Shown here: positions 48,591-58,483 of the stretch, in pieces | How the letters are laid out: each line of letters begins with the position of its first letter | Numbering within the stretch: the first letter of the stretch is position 1 | Source of the DNA: CALBPI01 sp942491885 | GTDB taxonomy: Bacteria > Pseudomonadota > Gammaproteobacteria > Steroidobacterales > Woeseiaceae | NCBI GenBank assembly: GCA_942491885.1 | Contig: CALOCQ010000002.1 | Span: 248,001 to 312,000, forward strand | Direction of reading: 5' to 3' | Length of the DNA stretch: 64,000 bases | Translations under genes and position numbers: made by a program | The notes under the pieces: model-generated | Database searches by the model: none | What the model saw: the letters and a program-made list of their open reading frames with translations, nothing else | What the model was told of the DNA's origin: nothing

Positions 48591-51203
48591 CTAGCTCTGG
48601 TGTTTACCCACCCAGGCCGCTACCGATGCCAAAGATTCATCGAGATTCTCGGGCTGATTGCCGCCGGCTTGCGCAAAATCCGCACGCCCGCCGCCCTTGC
48701 CGCCGACGGCCTCTGCGACATGCCGCACCAAGTCCCCCGCTTTGATCGTATCGAGCAACTGTTTTGACACCCCGGCGGCAAGTCTGACTTTGTCTTCGTC
48801 GACCGAACCCAGCACCACGACACTGCGCGCACCAAGCTTGTCGCGCAGCTGATCGATAGCATCGCGCAGCGCTTTGGGATCAATGCCGTCCAGTCGCGCC
48901 GCCAGTACCCGGATATCGCCGACATCGACCGCTTGCGCAGTAAGATCGCTCGAGCCCCCCTGAGCAAGCTGGCGCTGCAAGGCTGCCAGATCCTTCTCCA
49001 GCGCCTTGTTCCTCGCCAGCACCTGACCAACCTTTTGCACCGTCTCGTCGCGCGAGGCACGCACCAGATCACCGACCTCGGCCAGTATCGACTGCATCGC
49101 ACGCATCTCGGCGAGTGCATTGTCGCCGGTAACCGCCTCGATACGGCGAACGCCCGCCGCGACACCGCCTTCGCTGGTGATCTTGAACAGACCGATATCA
49201 CCGGTCCGCGCGACGTGAGTGCCACCGCACAGCTCCATCGACGAATCACCGAGTCTTAACACCCGTACGTCGCTGTCGTATTTTTCGCCGAACAGCGCGA
49301 TGGCGCCGGCTTCAACCGCGTGGTCATACGCCATTTCTTGCGTCTCTGCCCGAGCATTGGCGCGGATCTCGGCATTCACCCGGTCTTCAATCTCGCGCAG
49401 CTGCTGCGCGGTCACAGGCTCATAGTGTGAGAAATCGAAACGCAGCTTGGCGTCGTCGACCAACGAGCCCTTCTGCGTAACATGTTCGCCGAGCACAGTG
49501 CGCAACGCCGCGTGCATCAAATGCGTGGCTGAGTGATTCAGGCGAATCGCCTGGCGCCGCGCCGCATCGACGTGTGCCGAAACCCGTTGGTTCACCTTGA
49601 GCGAGCCTCCGGTCAGCTCGCCGATATGCAGGTGCGCCTTGCCACGTTTCTGCGTGTCATTCACCTCGAAATGGGTATCCCCGGCCGTCAATGCGCCGGT
49701 ATCACCGACCTGACCGCCACTTTCGGCGTAGAAAGGGGTCCGCTCCAGCAGCACGATACCGGCCTGTCCGGCATGCATTTCTTCGGCGGGCTGGCCGTCG
49801 ACAAACATCGCGACGATCGGCAGCGCGTCGTCTTCGGTGCGCTCATAGCCGGAGAAATCGGTTATCGACTGGACGTTGATCGAATCGCCGCCCTCGGCAA
49901 CGAACTTGCTGGCTGACTGCGCGCGCTTTCGCTGCGCCTGCATCGCCGCATCGAATCCCGGCTCATCAATCGTCAGGCTGCGCTCACGCGCGATGTCCGC
50001 GGTGAGATCCGGCGGAAACCCGTAGGTGTCATACAGCTTGAACACCAACTCACCCGGCAACTGCGTGCCGGACAGCTCGCTGATCGCCGTCTCCAGCATC
50101 TCCATGCCCTGTTCGATAGTCTGCGCAAAGCGGATTTCTTCCTGACGAAGTACGCGCTTCGCGTGGTCACCGCTTGCCCTGAGCTCCGGATAGGCCTCAC
50201 CCATCTCTGCGATCAACGCATCGACCAGCGTGTAGAAAAAAGGCTCGCGCTGGCCGAGCATGTAGCCGTGGCGCACCGCGCGGCGGATTATCCGCCGCAG
50301 CACATAGCCACGGCCTTCATTTGACGGCAACACGCCATCGGTAATCAGGAACGCACAGGCGCGTATGTGATCGGCAATTACGCGCAGCGATGCCGCGTCG
50401 CTGACCGGCACACCGACGGCCCTGGCGACGGCTTCGATCAGTCGGGCGAACAGATCCGTTTCGTAAATCGTGTGCACACCCTGCAACACCGCCGATACGC
50501 GCTCCAGACCCATACCGGTATCGACGGAAGGCTTGGGCAAAGGCGTCAGCGTGCCGCTGCTGTCGCGATCGTACTGCATGAAAACGAGGTTCCAGATCTC
50601 GACGTAGCGATCACCGTCTTCGTCCGGCGACCCCGGCGGGCCGCCTTCGACTTCGGGGCCGTGGTCATAGAAAATCTCGCTGCACGGACCGCACGGGCCG
50701 GTATCGCCCATCTGCCAGAAATTATCTTTCTCATCGAGCCGCGACAATCGGTCCGCAGGTACACCGATCTCGTCGATCCAGATTGCGGCCGCCTCGTCGT
50801 CCTCACGAAATACCGTGACCCACAGTTTGTCTTCCGGTATCTCAAGTATCCTGGTGACGAATGTCCACGCGAAACGAATGGCGTCGCGTTTGAAGTAATC
50901 GCCAAAACTGAAATTGCCCAGCATCTCGAAGAACGTGAGATGGCGTGCGGTGTAGCCGACGTTCTCAAGATCGTTGTGTTTACCGCCGGCGCGCACACAG
51001 CGCTGCGAGCTGGTGGCGCGTTCGTAGTCGAGCTTCTCGCTACCGAGAAACACGTCCTTGAATTGCACCATGCCCGCGTTCGTGAACAGCAACGTCGGGT
51101 CGTTGCCGGGCACCAATGGTGAGCTGGGCACCACCTGGTGCTGCTCGCTGGCGAAATAATCGAGGAATGACTCGCGCAACTGGCGACTGGTCAGTTTTTT
51201 CAT
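48591..51203 (-). CDS. alaS: Alanyl-tRNA synthetase
   Basis: An 870-residue protein with start at 51203 (KKLTSRQLRESFLDYFASEQ); a 12-codon upstream extension was rejected. The class II catalytic core has NPTLLF-like DPTLLFTNAGMVQFKDVFLG and GMGLERVSAVLQG; the editing domain has HSATHLMHAALR (HxxxH) and CGGTHVARTGDIG (CxxxH) for zinc; a C-terminal coiled-coil/DHHA1 part ends AGGNQPENLDESLASVAAW. E. coli AlaS is 876 residues. It attaches alanine to tRNA-Ala and clears misacylated serine and glycine. Confidence 0.97.
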   Translation of the reverse strand: MKKLTSRQLRESFLDYFASEQHQVVPSSPLVPGNDPTLLFTNAGMVQFKDVFLGSEKLDYERATSSQRCVRAGGKHNDLENVGYTARHLTFFEMLGNFSFGDYFKRDAIRFAWTFVTRILEIPEDKLWVTVFREDDEAAAIWIDEIGVPADRLSRLDEKDNFWQMGDTGPCGPCSEIFYDHGPEVEGGPPGSPDEDGDRYVEIWNLVFMQYDRDSSGTLTPLPKPSVDTGMGLERVSAVLQGVHTIYETDLFARLIEAVARAVGVPVSDAASLRVIADHIRACAFLITDGVLPSNEGRGYVLRRIIRRAVRHGYMLGQREPFFYTLVDALIAEMGEAYPELRASGDHAKRVLRQEEIRFAQTIEQGMEMLETAISELSGTQLPGELVFKLYDTYGFPPDLTADIARERSLTIDEPGFDAAMQAQRKRAQSASKFVAEGGDSINVQSITDFSGYERTEDDALPIVAMFVDGQPAEEMHAGQAGIVLLERTPFYAESGGQVGDTGALTAGDTHFEVNDTQKRGKAHLHIGELTGGSLKVNQRVSAHVDAARRQAIRLNHSATHLMHAALRTVLGEHVTQKGSLVDDAKLRFDFSHYEPVTAQQLREIEDRVNAEIRANARAETQEMAYDHAVEAGAIALFGEKYDSDVRVLRLGDSSMELCGGTHVARTGDIGLFKITSEGGVAAGVRRIEAVTGDNALAEMRAMQSILAEVGDLVRASRDETVQKVGQVLARNKALEKDLAALQRQLAQGGSSDLTAQAVDVGDIRVLAARLDGIDPKALRDAIDQLRDKLGARSVVVLGSVDEDKVRLAAGVSKQLLDTIKAGDLVRHVAEAVGGKGGGRADFAQAGGNQPENLDESLASVAAWVGKHQS

Positions 51204-51370
51204 GCTGTTGGATTTCCGTCTGGGGCGGGCCCGGCGCACAACGCCTGCAACCCGCGAATCCGCAAATTATTCCACAGCTCGGCGCGCCACGGCAGTACAG
51301 AGGATCAATCGGCCCGATTTACCGCATCAATAACGACTGCTGACAGTGCAATTGACCCGGCGAAAAACAG

Positions 51371-51856
51371 TCAGGGCAAATCAGTGTCGGCGTCGAAAGC
51401 GGCTTGCGACTGCTCCGTGTTGAAGCCCCTGTAGGTCAGAAAGCGCAGCTGTTTGGCGCGGGCAGGGAAATCGGCGGGCTGGCCGTCGCCGAACTTCTGT
51501 CGGCGCACGCGCCGGGCAAGCGCAAACCAGTCAAATGGGGCATCGCGGATGGCGGTGTCGACCTCGGCCTGAGTCAGACCGCGTTGGTTGAGTTCGGCGC
51601 GTATGCGCGTCGGGCCCTTGCCCTGGCGATGCCGGCTGGCAACAAACGCCTCGGCAAAACGGGCGTCGGATTGCAGGTTCTCATCGGCGAGACGGTCGAG
51701 CGTCGATGCGACGACGTCAAACGGAAAGCCGAAATCGGTGAGCTTCGAGGTCAGCTCCGCGCGGCTGTGTTCACGGCGCGCGAGCGCATCCATCGCGCGT
51801 TTTCGACAACGCGCGGGGGATAGCGGATCTTGCTCGCTGAAACCCAGCCGGGACAT
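51371..51856 (-). CDS. recX: Regulatory protein RecX
   Basis: A 161-residue protein with start at the ATG at 51856; a TTG four codons earlier, right behind the recA/recX hairpin, is an alternative. RecX repeats: CRKRAMDALARREHSRAEL, GFPFDVVASTLDRLADENLQ, SDARFAEAFVASRHRQGKGP and RIRAELNQRGLTQAEVDTAI. RecX binds RecA filaments and inhibits recombinase and coprotease activity. It lies just after recA and is probably expressed by read-through. Confidence 0.93.
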   Translation of the reverse strand: MSRLGFSEQDPLSPARCRKRAMDALARREHSRAELTSKLTDFGFPFDVVASTLDRLADENLQSDARFAEAFVASRHRQGKGPTRIRAELNQRGLTQAEVDTAIRDAPFDWFALARRVRRQKFGDGQPADFPARAKQLRFLTYRGFNTEQSQAAFDADTDLP

Positions 51857-51869
51857 GGTGCTCGCCAAC

Positions 51870-51894
51870 GCCGGTCGTCAAAACGACGACCGGC
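51870..51894 (-). terminator. Hairpin between recA and recX
   Basis: A perfect 10-bp stem, GCCGGTCGTC / GACGACCGGC, with a 5-base loop, 16 bases after the recA stop. No T-run follows on the minus strand. As in E. coli, such a hairpin may reduce but not stop recX transcription. Confidence 0.7.
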
Positions 51895-51909
51895 ATCATG
51901 CGATTCGGA

Positions 51910-52950
<1,041 letters not shown>

Positions 52951-53012
52951 GTCACGACCTTAAAAGTGTGCGTTTACTGAAAATCAGCAGCGCCAGCCGA
53001 ACTGGCAAACTA

Positions 53013-53028
53013 CTGTATGGATAAACAG
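53013..53028 (-). promoter_or_regulatory. LexA (SOS) box upstream of recA
   Basis: CTGTTTATCCATACAG on the minus strand fits CTG-N10-CAG with TA-rich centre. It lies 63 bases before the recA ATG and probably overlaps the -10 region, as in other recA promoters. Confidence 0.9.
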
Positions 53029-53204
53029 ATTATTCCATAATCCGCAAAAAAGTGCAGCCGTGATTTTCTGGGCGGATTACAGACATTCTCGGTAGCGCCC
53101 GTAATTGCCCGAAAGCCTGTCCGGGCAGGTCTTCGCGACGGTTCAAGGTATGCGGGCTAAGCCGCTGAGAGCGCGATTTATTTGCCGGAGCCCGGCGCGA
53201 CCGA

Positions 53205-53732
53205 TCAGAGCTGACCGTCGGCCAGACGCTCGTTCATGCCGCGCAAAGCCCACAACACCGTCTTCTCGCGCACCTCGTTGCGGTCGCCGCTGAAACGCTG
53301 CATTTGCGCAAATGTCTGGCGCGCGCCCGACCAGGCGCACCAGACTGTCCCGACCGGCTTATCGTCGCTGCCGCCGCCCGGGCCGGCAATACCGCTAACC
53401 GCGATCGCCAGATCGGCCGAGGCGAGAATGCGCACCCCATCCGCCATTTCGCGCACCACTGCTTCGCTGACCGCGCCCTGCTGTTCCAGTGTGTCGGCAC
53501 GTACGCCCAGCATCTGGCGCTTGGCCTGGTTCGAATAGCTCACCACCCCATAGCCAAACCAGACCGAGCTGCCCGCGAGATCGGTCAGCGCCTTGGCAAT
53601 CCAGCCGCCGGTGCAGGACTCCGCAAGCGCTATCGTTCGTCCGCTGTCCAATAGCAGCGGCGCCAGTCTCGCGACCTCATGGTCGGTCTTCGCCGCTACC
53701 GGCAAACCAAGCAGTGAATACGTTCCTGTCAC
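53205..53732 (-). CDS. pncC: Nicotinamide-nucleotide amidase, CinA C-terminal family
   Basis: A 175-residue protein with the CinA-C core: IALAESCTGGWIAKALTDLAG, GYGVVSYSNQAKRQMLGV, GAVSEAVVREMADGV and VSGIAGPGGGSDDKPVGTVW. The Ser-Cys-Thr-Gly-Gly stretch holds the active Ser. It deamidates nicotinamide mononucleotide. Single-domain PncC next to recA is the usual gammaproteobacterial order. Its ATG overlaps the glycosyltransferase stop by 4 bases. Confidence 0.95.
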   Translation of the reverse strand: MTGTYSLLGLPVAAKTDHEVARLAPLLLDSGRTIALAESCTGGWIAKALTDLAGSSVWFGYGVVSYSNQAKRQMLGVRADTLEQQGAVSEAVVREMADGVRILASADLAIAVSGIAGPGGGSDDKPVGTVWCAWSGARQTFAQMQRFSGDRNEVREKTVLWALRGMNERLADGQL

Positions 53733-54820
53733 GACAATTCTCCTTCCAGGACGTCATACAGCGCGGCATGTCGCTGCACCATCGCGGCAATCGAAAACTC
53801 ATTAAGCACGCGCTGGCGGGCATTCTCACCCATGCGCTCACGCAGCGCATTATCGCCCAGCAGCCTGCCGATCGCAGCACCCAGCGCCACCGGATCGCCC
53901 GGCTCGACAAGTAGCCCGCTGTGTTCATGCGCGACCGCCTGGGTGACCCCGCCGGCCGCAAAGCCCACCACCGGAACCTGCGCCGCGGCGGCCTGCAGCA
54001 AGGCCACGCCCAGGCCCTCCATCAGCGCCGGGTGGACGACCAGCGTCAATGCCGCCAACAGGTCGTCGAGATCGTCGCGAAAGCCGGCGAAATGCACGCA
54101 GTCGGCAAGCTCCGCCTCATTGACCGATTGCTCGAGTGACGCGCGCAACGGGCCGCGACCCAGAAATACGACCTGCAGGTCCGGAAACGCCTGGCGCAGA
54201 CCGGGTAACGCGCGCAGCAGGAAACGATGCCCTTTGCGCTCGATGAGCTGCGCTATGACGCCGATTACGGGGCCGCCTTCGCTCTTGCCGGTGAGGCGCT
54301 GGCGGGCGTCGGCCGCCGGCGGCGGCGCAAACCGCGCGGCATCGACGGCGCTGTTAATGACCAGCATCGATTGCGGATCCACGCCTGCGGAAAGCAACAC
54401 CGACTCGATCGCGTTGCTGATACAGATAACGCGCGTGAACCGCTTGCGCATTAACCAGCGCAGCCAGGCCTGCGGCTCGTTATCGATGCGCCGCGAAATA
54501 ATCACCGGGATCCCGGTCAGTGCTGCAACCAGTGGTCCGAGCCAATCGGCGCCACGGCGACTATGCACGTGCAACAGCTCAACCTTGTTGTGCCGCAATG
54601 CCCGCCACAGGCGCCAGATCAGTCGCAGATCGTGCTCACCCGCGAAATTAATGGCCACGCAAGGCTGGCCAATGGTGTCGGCCCATGCGGCGAGATCGCC
54701 GCCGGCCGCCGCCACCAGCAAATGCTGGTGATTGTCGTCACGAAGCCCTTCAAGAAGGTATTTGACCTGCTCGGCGCCGCCGTAGGCATGGCGGCCAAGT
54801 TCAAGATGGGCAATATTCAA
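53729..54820 (-). CDS. Group 4-type glycosyltransferase
   Basis: A 363-residue protein if started at TTG 54820 (NIAHLELGRHAYGGAEQVKY), which fits the family N-terminus; AAGGA lies 11 bases upstream. A 25-codon longer frame is possible. It is a GT-B-fold enzyme: ELLHVHSRRGADWLGPLVAA, VISRRIDNEPQAWLRWLM, GVIAQLIERKGHRFLLRALP and the sugar-nucleotide-binding HPALMEGLGVALLQAAAAQV. It probably acts on lipopolysaccharide or another surface glycan; the acceptor is unknown. Divergent from mutS (110-base gap). Confidence 0.88.
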   Translation of the reverse strand: MNIAHLELGRHAYGGAEQVKYLLEGLRDDNHQHLLVAAAGGDLAAWADTIGQPCVAINFAGEHDLRLIWRLWRALRHNKVELLHVHSRRGADWLGPLVAALTGIPVIISRRIDNEPQAWLRWLMRKRFTRVICISNAIESVLLSAGVDPQSMLVINSAVDAARFAPPPAADARQRLTGKSEGGPVIGVIAQLIERKGHRFLLRALPGLRQAFPDLQVVFLGRGPLRASLEQSVNEAELADCVHFAGFRDDLDDLLAALTLVVHPALMEGLGVALLQAAAAQVPVVGFAAGGVTQAVAHEHSGLLVEPGDPVALGAAIGRLLGDNALRERMGENARQRVLNEFSIAAMVQRHAALYDVLEGELS

Positions 54821-54930
54821 CGCGGGCGGATTCCTTGATGGTGATCGGCAGGCCATCCTGCCACGTTCGACTTGAGCTGCACATACGGCTAGCATGCTTG
54901 GCCTTGAATTCTACCGCCTGCAGATGCGCG

Positions 54931-57522
54931 ATGGCCGACCTGTCACAACATACGCCGATGATGCAGCAGTACCTGCGCATCAAATCCGAGCATCCGGATA
55001 CGTTGCTGTTCTACCGGATGGGCGACTTCTATGAGCTGTTTTTTGATGACGCGCGGCGCGCATCCGAGCTCATCGATATCACGCTGACGCAGCGCGGCAA
55101 GTCCAACGGCGAGCCGATCCCTATGGCCGGTATTCCCTACCACGCCGCCGACGGCTATCTGGCAAGGCTCGTGCGCCACGGAGAGTCGGTTGCCATCTGC
55201 GAACAGGTGGGCGACCCGGCAACCAGCAAGGGCCCGGTCGATCGGCAGGTCGTGCGTATCGTGACACCCGGCACGCTGACCGATGAGTCGCTGCTGGATG
55301 CCTCGCGCGAGAGCCTCGTCGCCGCGGTTGCGCGCGGGCCGGACAGTATCGGTCTGGCGTGGCTGGATCTTGCCGGCGGGCGCTTTGAGCTGACCCGCAT
55401 CGACAACGACCGCGATGCGCTGGCCGGCGAAATCGAACGCCTGCGCCCGGCGGAATTGTTATACGACGAGCACGACGAACGGTTTTTCTCACCGCTGCAA
55501 AAACAATGGGCGTCGCTGCACTGGCGTGGCCGCGGCAGCTGGCATTTTGACGCGCAAACCGCGGCCAGACTGTTGTGTGAGCAGATGGGTACGCGCGATC
55601 TGGAAGGCTTCGGCATCAGCGGTAATCCCGTCGCCGTAGCCGCCGCCGGCGCGTTGCTCGAGTATGCGCGCGACACCCAGCGCAACGCGCTGCCGCACAT
55701 TCGCACCATAGGCTGGCGCCAGCCCGACGAAGGCGTGTTGATGGATGCCGCCACGCGGCGCAATCTTGAGCTTGAGCACAGCTTGTCGGGCAACGACAAA
55801 CTGACGCTTGCCGGGGTCATGGATCATTGCCGGACCAGCATGGGCAGCCGCGCGCTGCGGCGCTGGATCCAGACACCACTGCGCGACAACGCCGAACTCG
55901 AGGCACGCTTTGATGCCATCGATGCCCTGGCAACCACGCCGCGCCAGTCACTGAGCCGCACGCTCGGCGAAATCGGCGATCTGGAACGCATCCTCGCGCG
56001 CGTCGCCCTGCGCTCCGCGCGCCCGCGCGATCTTGCCCAGCTCGGTCATGGCCTTGCGCGTGCGCCTGCGCTCGCGGAGACACTGCAACCGCTCACTACC
56101 GCCCATCTGGACAGACTGCGCAAGCAACTCGGCGATCACAGCGACACCGCCACATTGCTCGCCAACGCCATCATCGACGAACCGCCGATGTTGATTCGCG
56201 ACGGCGGCGTCATTCGCGCCGGCTACGATGCCGAGCTCGACGAGCTGCGCGGGCTCGCCGACAACGCCAATCAGTTTCTCGCTGATCTGGAGGCGCGCGA
56301 ACGCGCAAGCACCGGCATCAGCACGTTGAAAGTGGGCTATAACCGCGTGCATGGCTACTACATCGAAATCAGCAAGGGCCAGTCGGACAACGCACCCGCC
56401 CATTACACCCGGCGCCAGACGCTGAAAGCCGCCGAGCGCTACATCACCGAAGAGCTCAAGCAATTCGAAGACAAAGTACTGAGCGCGAACGACCGCTCTT
56501 TGGCGCGCGAGAAGGCGCTGTATGCGGCGTTGCTGGAAACACTCAACGAGCGCCTCGCAGGCCTGCAGGAATGCGCCGGCGCAATCGCCGCCATCGATGC
56601 GATTACCAATCTCGCCGAGCGCGCCGAGAGCCTGTCACTGACGCGCCCGACACTCAGCAATGCGCCGCGCATTGAGATCACCGGCGGTCGCCATCTTGTC
56701 GTCGAACAGGTGCTTGAAGGCGACTTCATCGCTAACGATGCACTGCTCGACACCGACCGCCGGCTGCTCGTCATTACCGGACCGAACATGGGCGGCAAGT
56801 CGACCTATATGCGCCAGACCGCGCTACTCGTGATCCTCGCCCGCATCGGCAGTTTCGTCGCCGCCGATGCGATGACCCTCGGCCCGATCGACCGCATTTT
56901 TACCCGCATCGGCGCAAGCGATGATCTGGCCGGCGGGCGCTCCACATTCATGGTCGAGATGACCGAAACCGCAAACATCCTCAACAACGCCACCGAACAT
57001 AGCCTCGTGCTGATGGACGAGATCGGGCGCGGCACCAGCACCTTCGACGGCCTGTCGCTGGCCTGGGCCTGCGCCCACCACATCGGCAGCGAATCGCGCG
57101 CCTTCACGCTATTCGCCACGCATTACTTCGAGCTCACCGCGCTGCCGCAGGAAATCCCCGGCTGCGCCAACGTGCATCTCGATGCGACCGAACACGGCGG
57201 CGGGCTGGTGTTCCTGCACAGCGTCAAGGCCGGACCGGCAAACAAGAGCTACGGACTGCAGGTCGCCGCGCTGGCCGGCGTGCCGCGCAGCGTGATCCGG
57301 CGCGCGCGCAAATATCTCGCACATCTGGAAGCAAACCGCGGCAGCGACGATGGCGGCGGTCAGGCCAGCCTGGATTTCACCGCACTCGAATCCGAAGAGC
57401 CCGCCCTGACGCCCGCCCAGCAACAGTTGCTCGACGCCGTCGCTGCGCTGGACCCCGACAACCTGTCGCCGCGCGAGGCGCTCGACCGGATGTATGCACT
57501 GAAGCAGCTCGCGAAAGACTAG
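54931..57522 (+). CDS. mutS: DNA mismatch repair protein MutS
   Basis: An 863-residue MutS starting at 54931 (ADLSQHTPMMQQYLRIKSEH); a 32-codon longer frame reaches into the glycosyltransferase promoter region. Mismatch-binding GDFYELFFDDA (the FxE motif), Walker A ITGPNMGGKSTYMRQTALL near 615, DELGRGTST-like LMDEIGRGTSTFDG and FATHYFELTALP are all present. E. coli MutS is 853 residues. It recognises mismatches and recruits MutL. I see no strong ribosome site before this ATG. Confidence 0.97.
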   Translation: MADLSQHTPMMQQYLRIKSEHPDTLLFYRMGDFYELFFDDARRASELIDITLTQRGKSNGEPIPMAGIPYHAADGYLARLVRHGESVAICEQVGDPATSKGPVDRQVVRIVTPGTLTDESLLDASRESLVAAVARGPDSIGLAWLDLAGGRFELTRIDNDRDALAGEIERLRPAELLYDEHDERFFSPLQKQWASLHWRGRGSWHFDAQTAARLLCEQMGTRDLEGFGISGNPVAVAAAGALLEYARDTQRNALPHIRTIGWRQPDEGVLMDAATRRNLELEHSLSGNDKLTLAGVMDHCRTSMGSRALRRWIQTPLRDNAELEARFDAIDALATTPRQSLSRTLGEIGDLERILARVALRSARPRDLAQLGHGLARAPALAETLQPLTTAHLDRLRKQLGDHSDTATLLANAIIDEPPMLIRDGGVIRAGYDAELDELRGLADNANQFLADLEARERASTGISTLKVGYNRVHGYYIEISKGQSDNAPAHYTRRQTLKAAERYITEELKQFEDKVLSANDRSLAREKALYAALLETLNERLAGLQECAGAIAAIDAITNLAERAESLSLTRPTLSNAPRIEITGGRHLVVEQVLEGDFIANDALLDTDRRLLVITGPNMGGKSTYMRQTALLVILARIGSFVAADAMTLGPIDRIFTRIGASDDLAGGRSTFMVEMTETANILNNATEHSLVLMDEIGRGTSTFDGLSLAWACAHHIGSESRAFTLFATHYFELTALPQEIPGCANVHLDATEHGGGLVFLHSVKAGPANKSYGLQVAALAGVPRSVIRRARKYLAHLEANRGSDDGGGQASLDFTALESEEPALTPAQQQLLDAVAALDPDNLSPREALDRMYALKQLAKD

Positions 57523-57574
57523 TTCTGGTCGACGAGGTTTCGTCGGCATAATTTGCGGGTTGCGTGGGCTGGCC

Positions 57575-57660
57575 GGTAGCGCAACCGCGACATTGTCTTT
57601 TCAAAACGTCGCCTTTGGCGCCTGATTGTTTTGAAAAGACAATGTCACGTTCGCGCTACC
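57575..57660. repeat. Long imperfect inverted repeat after mutS
   Basis: Inner arms ACATTGTCTTTTCAAAAC (57590-57607) and GTTTTGAAAAGACAATGT (57628-57645) are perfect (18 bp). Outer arms GGTAGCGC (57575-57582) and GCGCTACC (57653-57660) also pair. The 20-base loop contains GCC-TTT-GGC. It may act as mutS terminator or be a repeat element. Confidence 0.8.
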
Positions 57661-57733
57661 TGCAATTAAGGCGCATTACCCGAACGTCATGACGATCCAA
57701 AACAAAGACACCCCAGCGACAACGCAGCCCGAT

Positions 57734-57805
57734 GGGCTATGACACCCTATGTCCGGAACAATCAGGGCGCGCAGCGACCGTTCCGGACATAGGGTGTCAT
57801 AGCCC
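57734..57805. repeat. Perfect 26-bp inverted repeat, IS-end-like
   Basis: Arm 57734-57759 is the exact reverse complement of 57780-57805, with a 20-base spacer. The core TTCCGGACA is shared with the IS481-family ends at 43.8 and 45.1 kb. The right arm supplies the stop codon and last codons of the hydrolase at 57797. It may be a MITE-like or collapsed IS remnant. Confidence 0.85.
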
Positions 57806-58483
57806 AGCGGACGGCCCAGAACGATGGAACCGCCCATGGTTTAAGAAATGCGCAACCTGATCGGTCACCTCCCGCGACGCGACCATGCTGGTGTGGGTCG
57901 CGGCGACTTGCAGATGATCGGTCGCCTGCGGCCAGCGCGTTTCCTCGACGGCGACAGTACCGTCGTTGGGCTCGGGTAGCTTGCCGAGCAAGCGGCCCAT
58001 ACCGATGCTGAGCGTGCCGGCGATGACACCGACCTCCCGATCGCGAAGCTGGTTCGCCCATTGCGCGGCGGACTGAGCGAGCACACCTTCGGCAATGGAC
58101 TTTCCGAGCAGGCTGTTGCCGCCGGGTAGCCTGGCGATGCGCTCGGCGGCGGCGCTACCTGTCAGCGGCGTGCCGAGACAGACGACGCGACCGATCGGCG
58201 CTTCGGGCCATTCACAGAGCATTTTCAGTATGACCAGGCCGCCCAGACTGTGACCGACTAAATGGCAGGTTGCCGCTTCTCGATCGTGTAACTCGGACTC
58301 GAGAAACTCACGCAGAACACGCGCGTTATCGCTCAGCGATGCGCGCACGGTGCGATAGTGCAGCTGGTGCGTATTGAAGCCGTAGCGGTCGCGCAGACGG
58401 CGGCGCAGGAACGTGGCCTCGACACCTGTCATCCACAGCCCGTGCAGCGTGACGACATGTGCCGGGCCCGTCCGGTCTGTCAT
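57797..58483 (-). CDS. Alpha/beta hydrolase, lipase-like
   Basis: A 228-residue protein: VVTLHGLWMTGVEATFLRRR, nucleophile elbow CHLVGHSLGGLVILKMLCEW (GHSLGG, about 82-87), LGTPLTGSAAAERIARLPGG, DGTVAVEETRWP and the His region HTSMVASREVTDQVAHFLNH. The fold is a cytosolic lipase or esterase related to PGAP1-type proteins. The last residues SAGL and the stop fall within the right arm of a 26-bp inverted repeat, so the tail may have been altered by its insertion. Its ATG overlaps the aspS stop by 4 bases. Confidence 0.85.
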   Translation of the reverse strand: MTDRTGPAHVVTLHGLWMTGVEATFLRRRLRDRYGFNTHQLHYRTVRASLSDNARVLREFLESELHDREAATCHLVGHSLGGLVILKMLCEWPEAPIGRVVCLGTPLTGSAAAERIARLPGGNSLLGKSIAEGVLAQSAAQWANQLRDREVGVIAGTLSIGMGRLLGKLPEPNDGTVAVEETRWPQATDHLQVAATHTSMVASREVTDQVAHFLNHGRFHRSGPSAGL

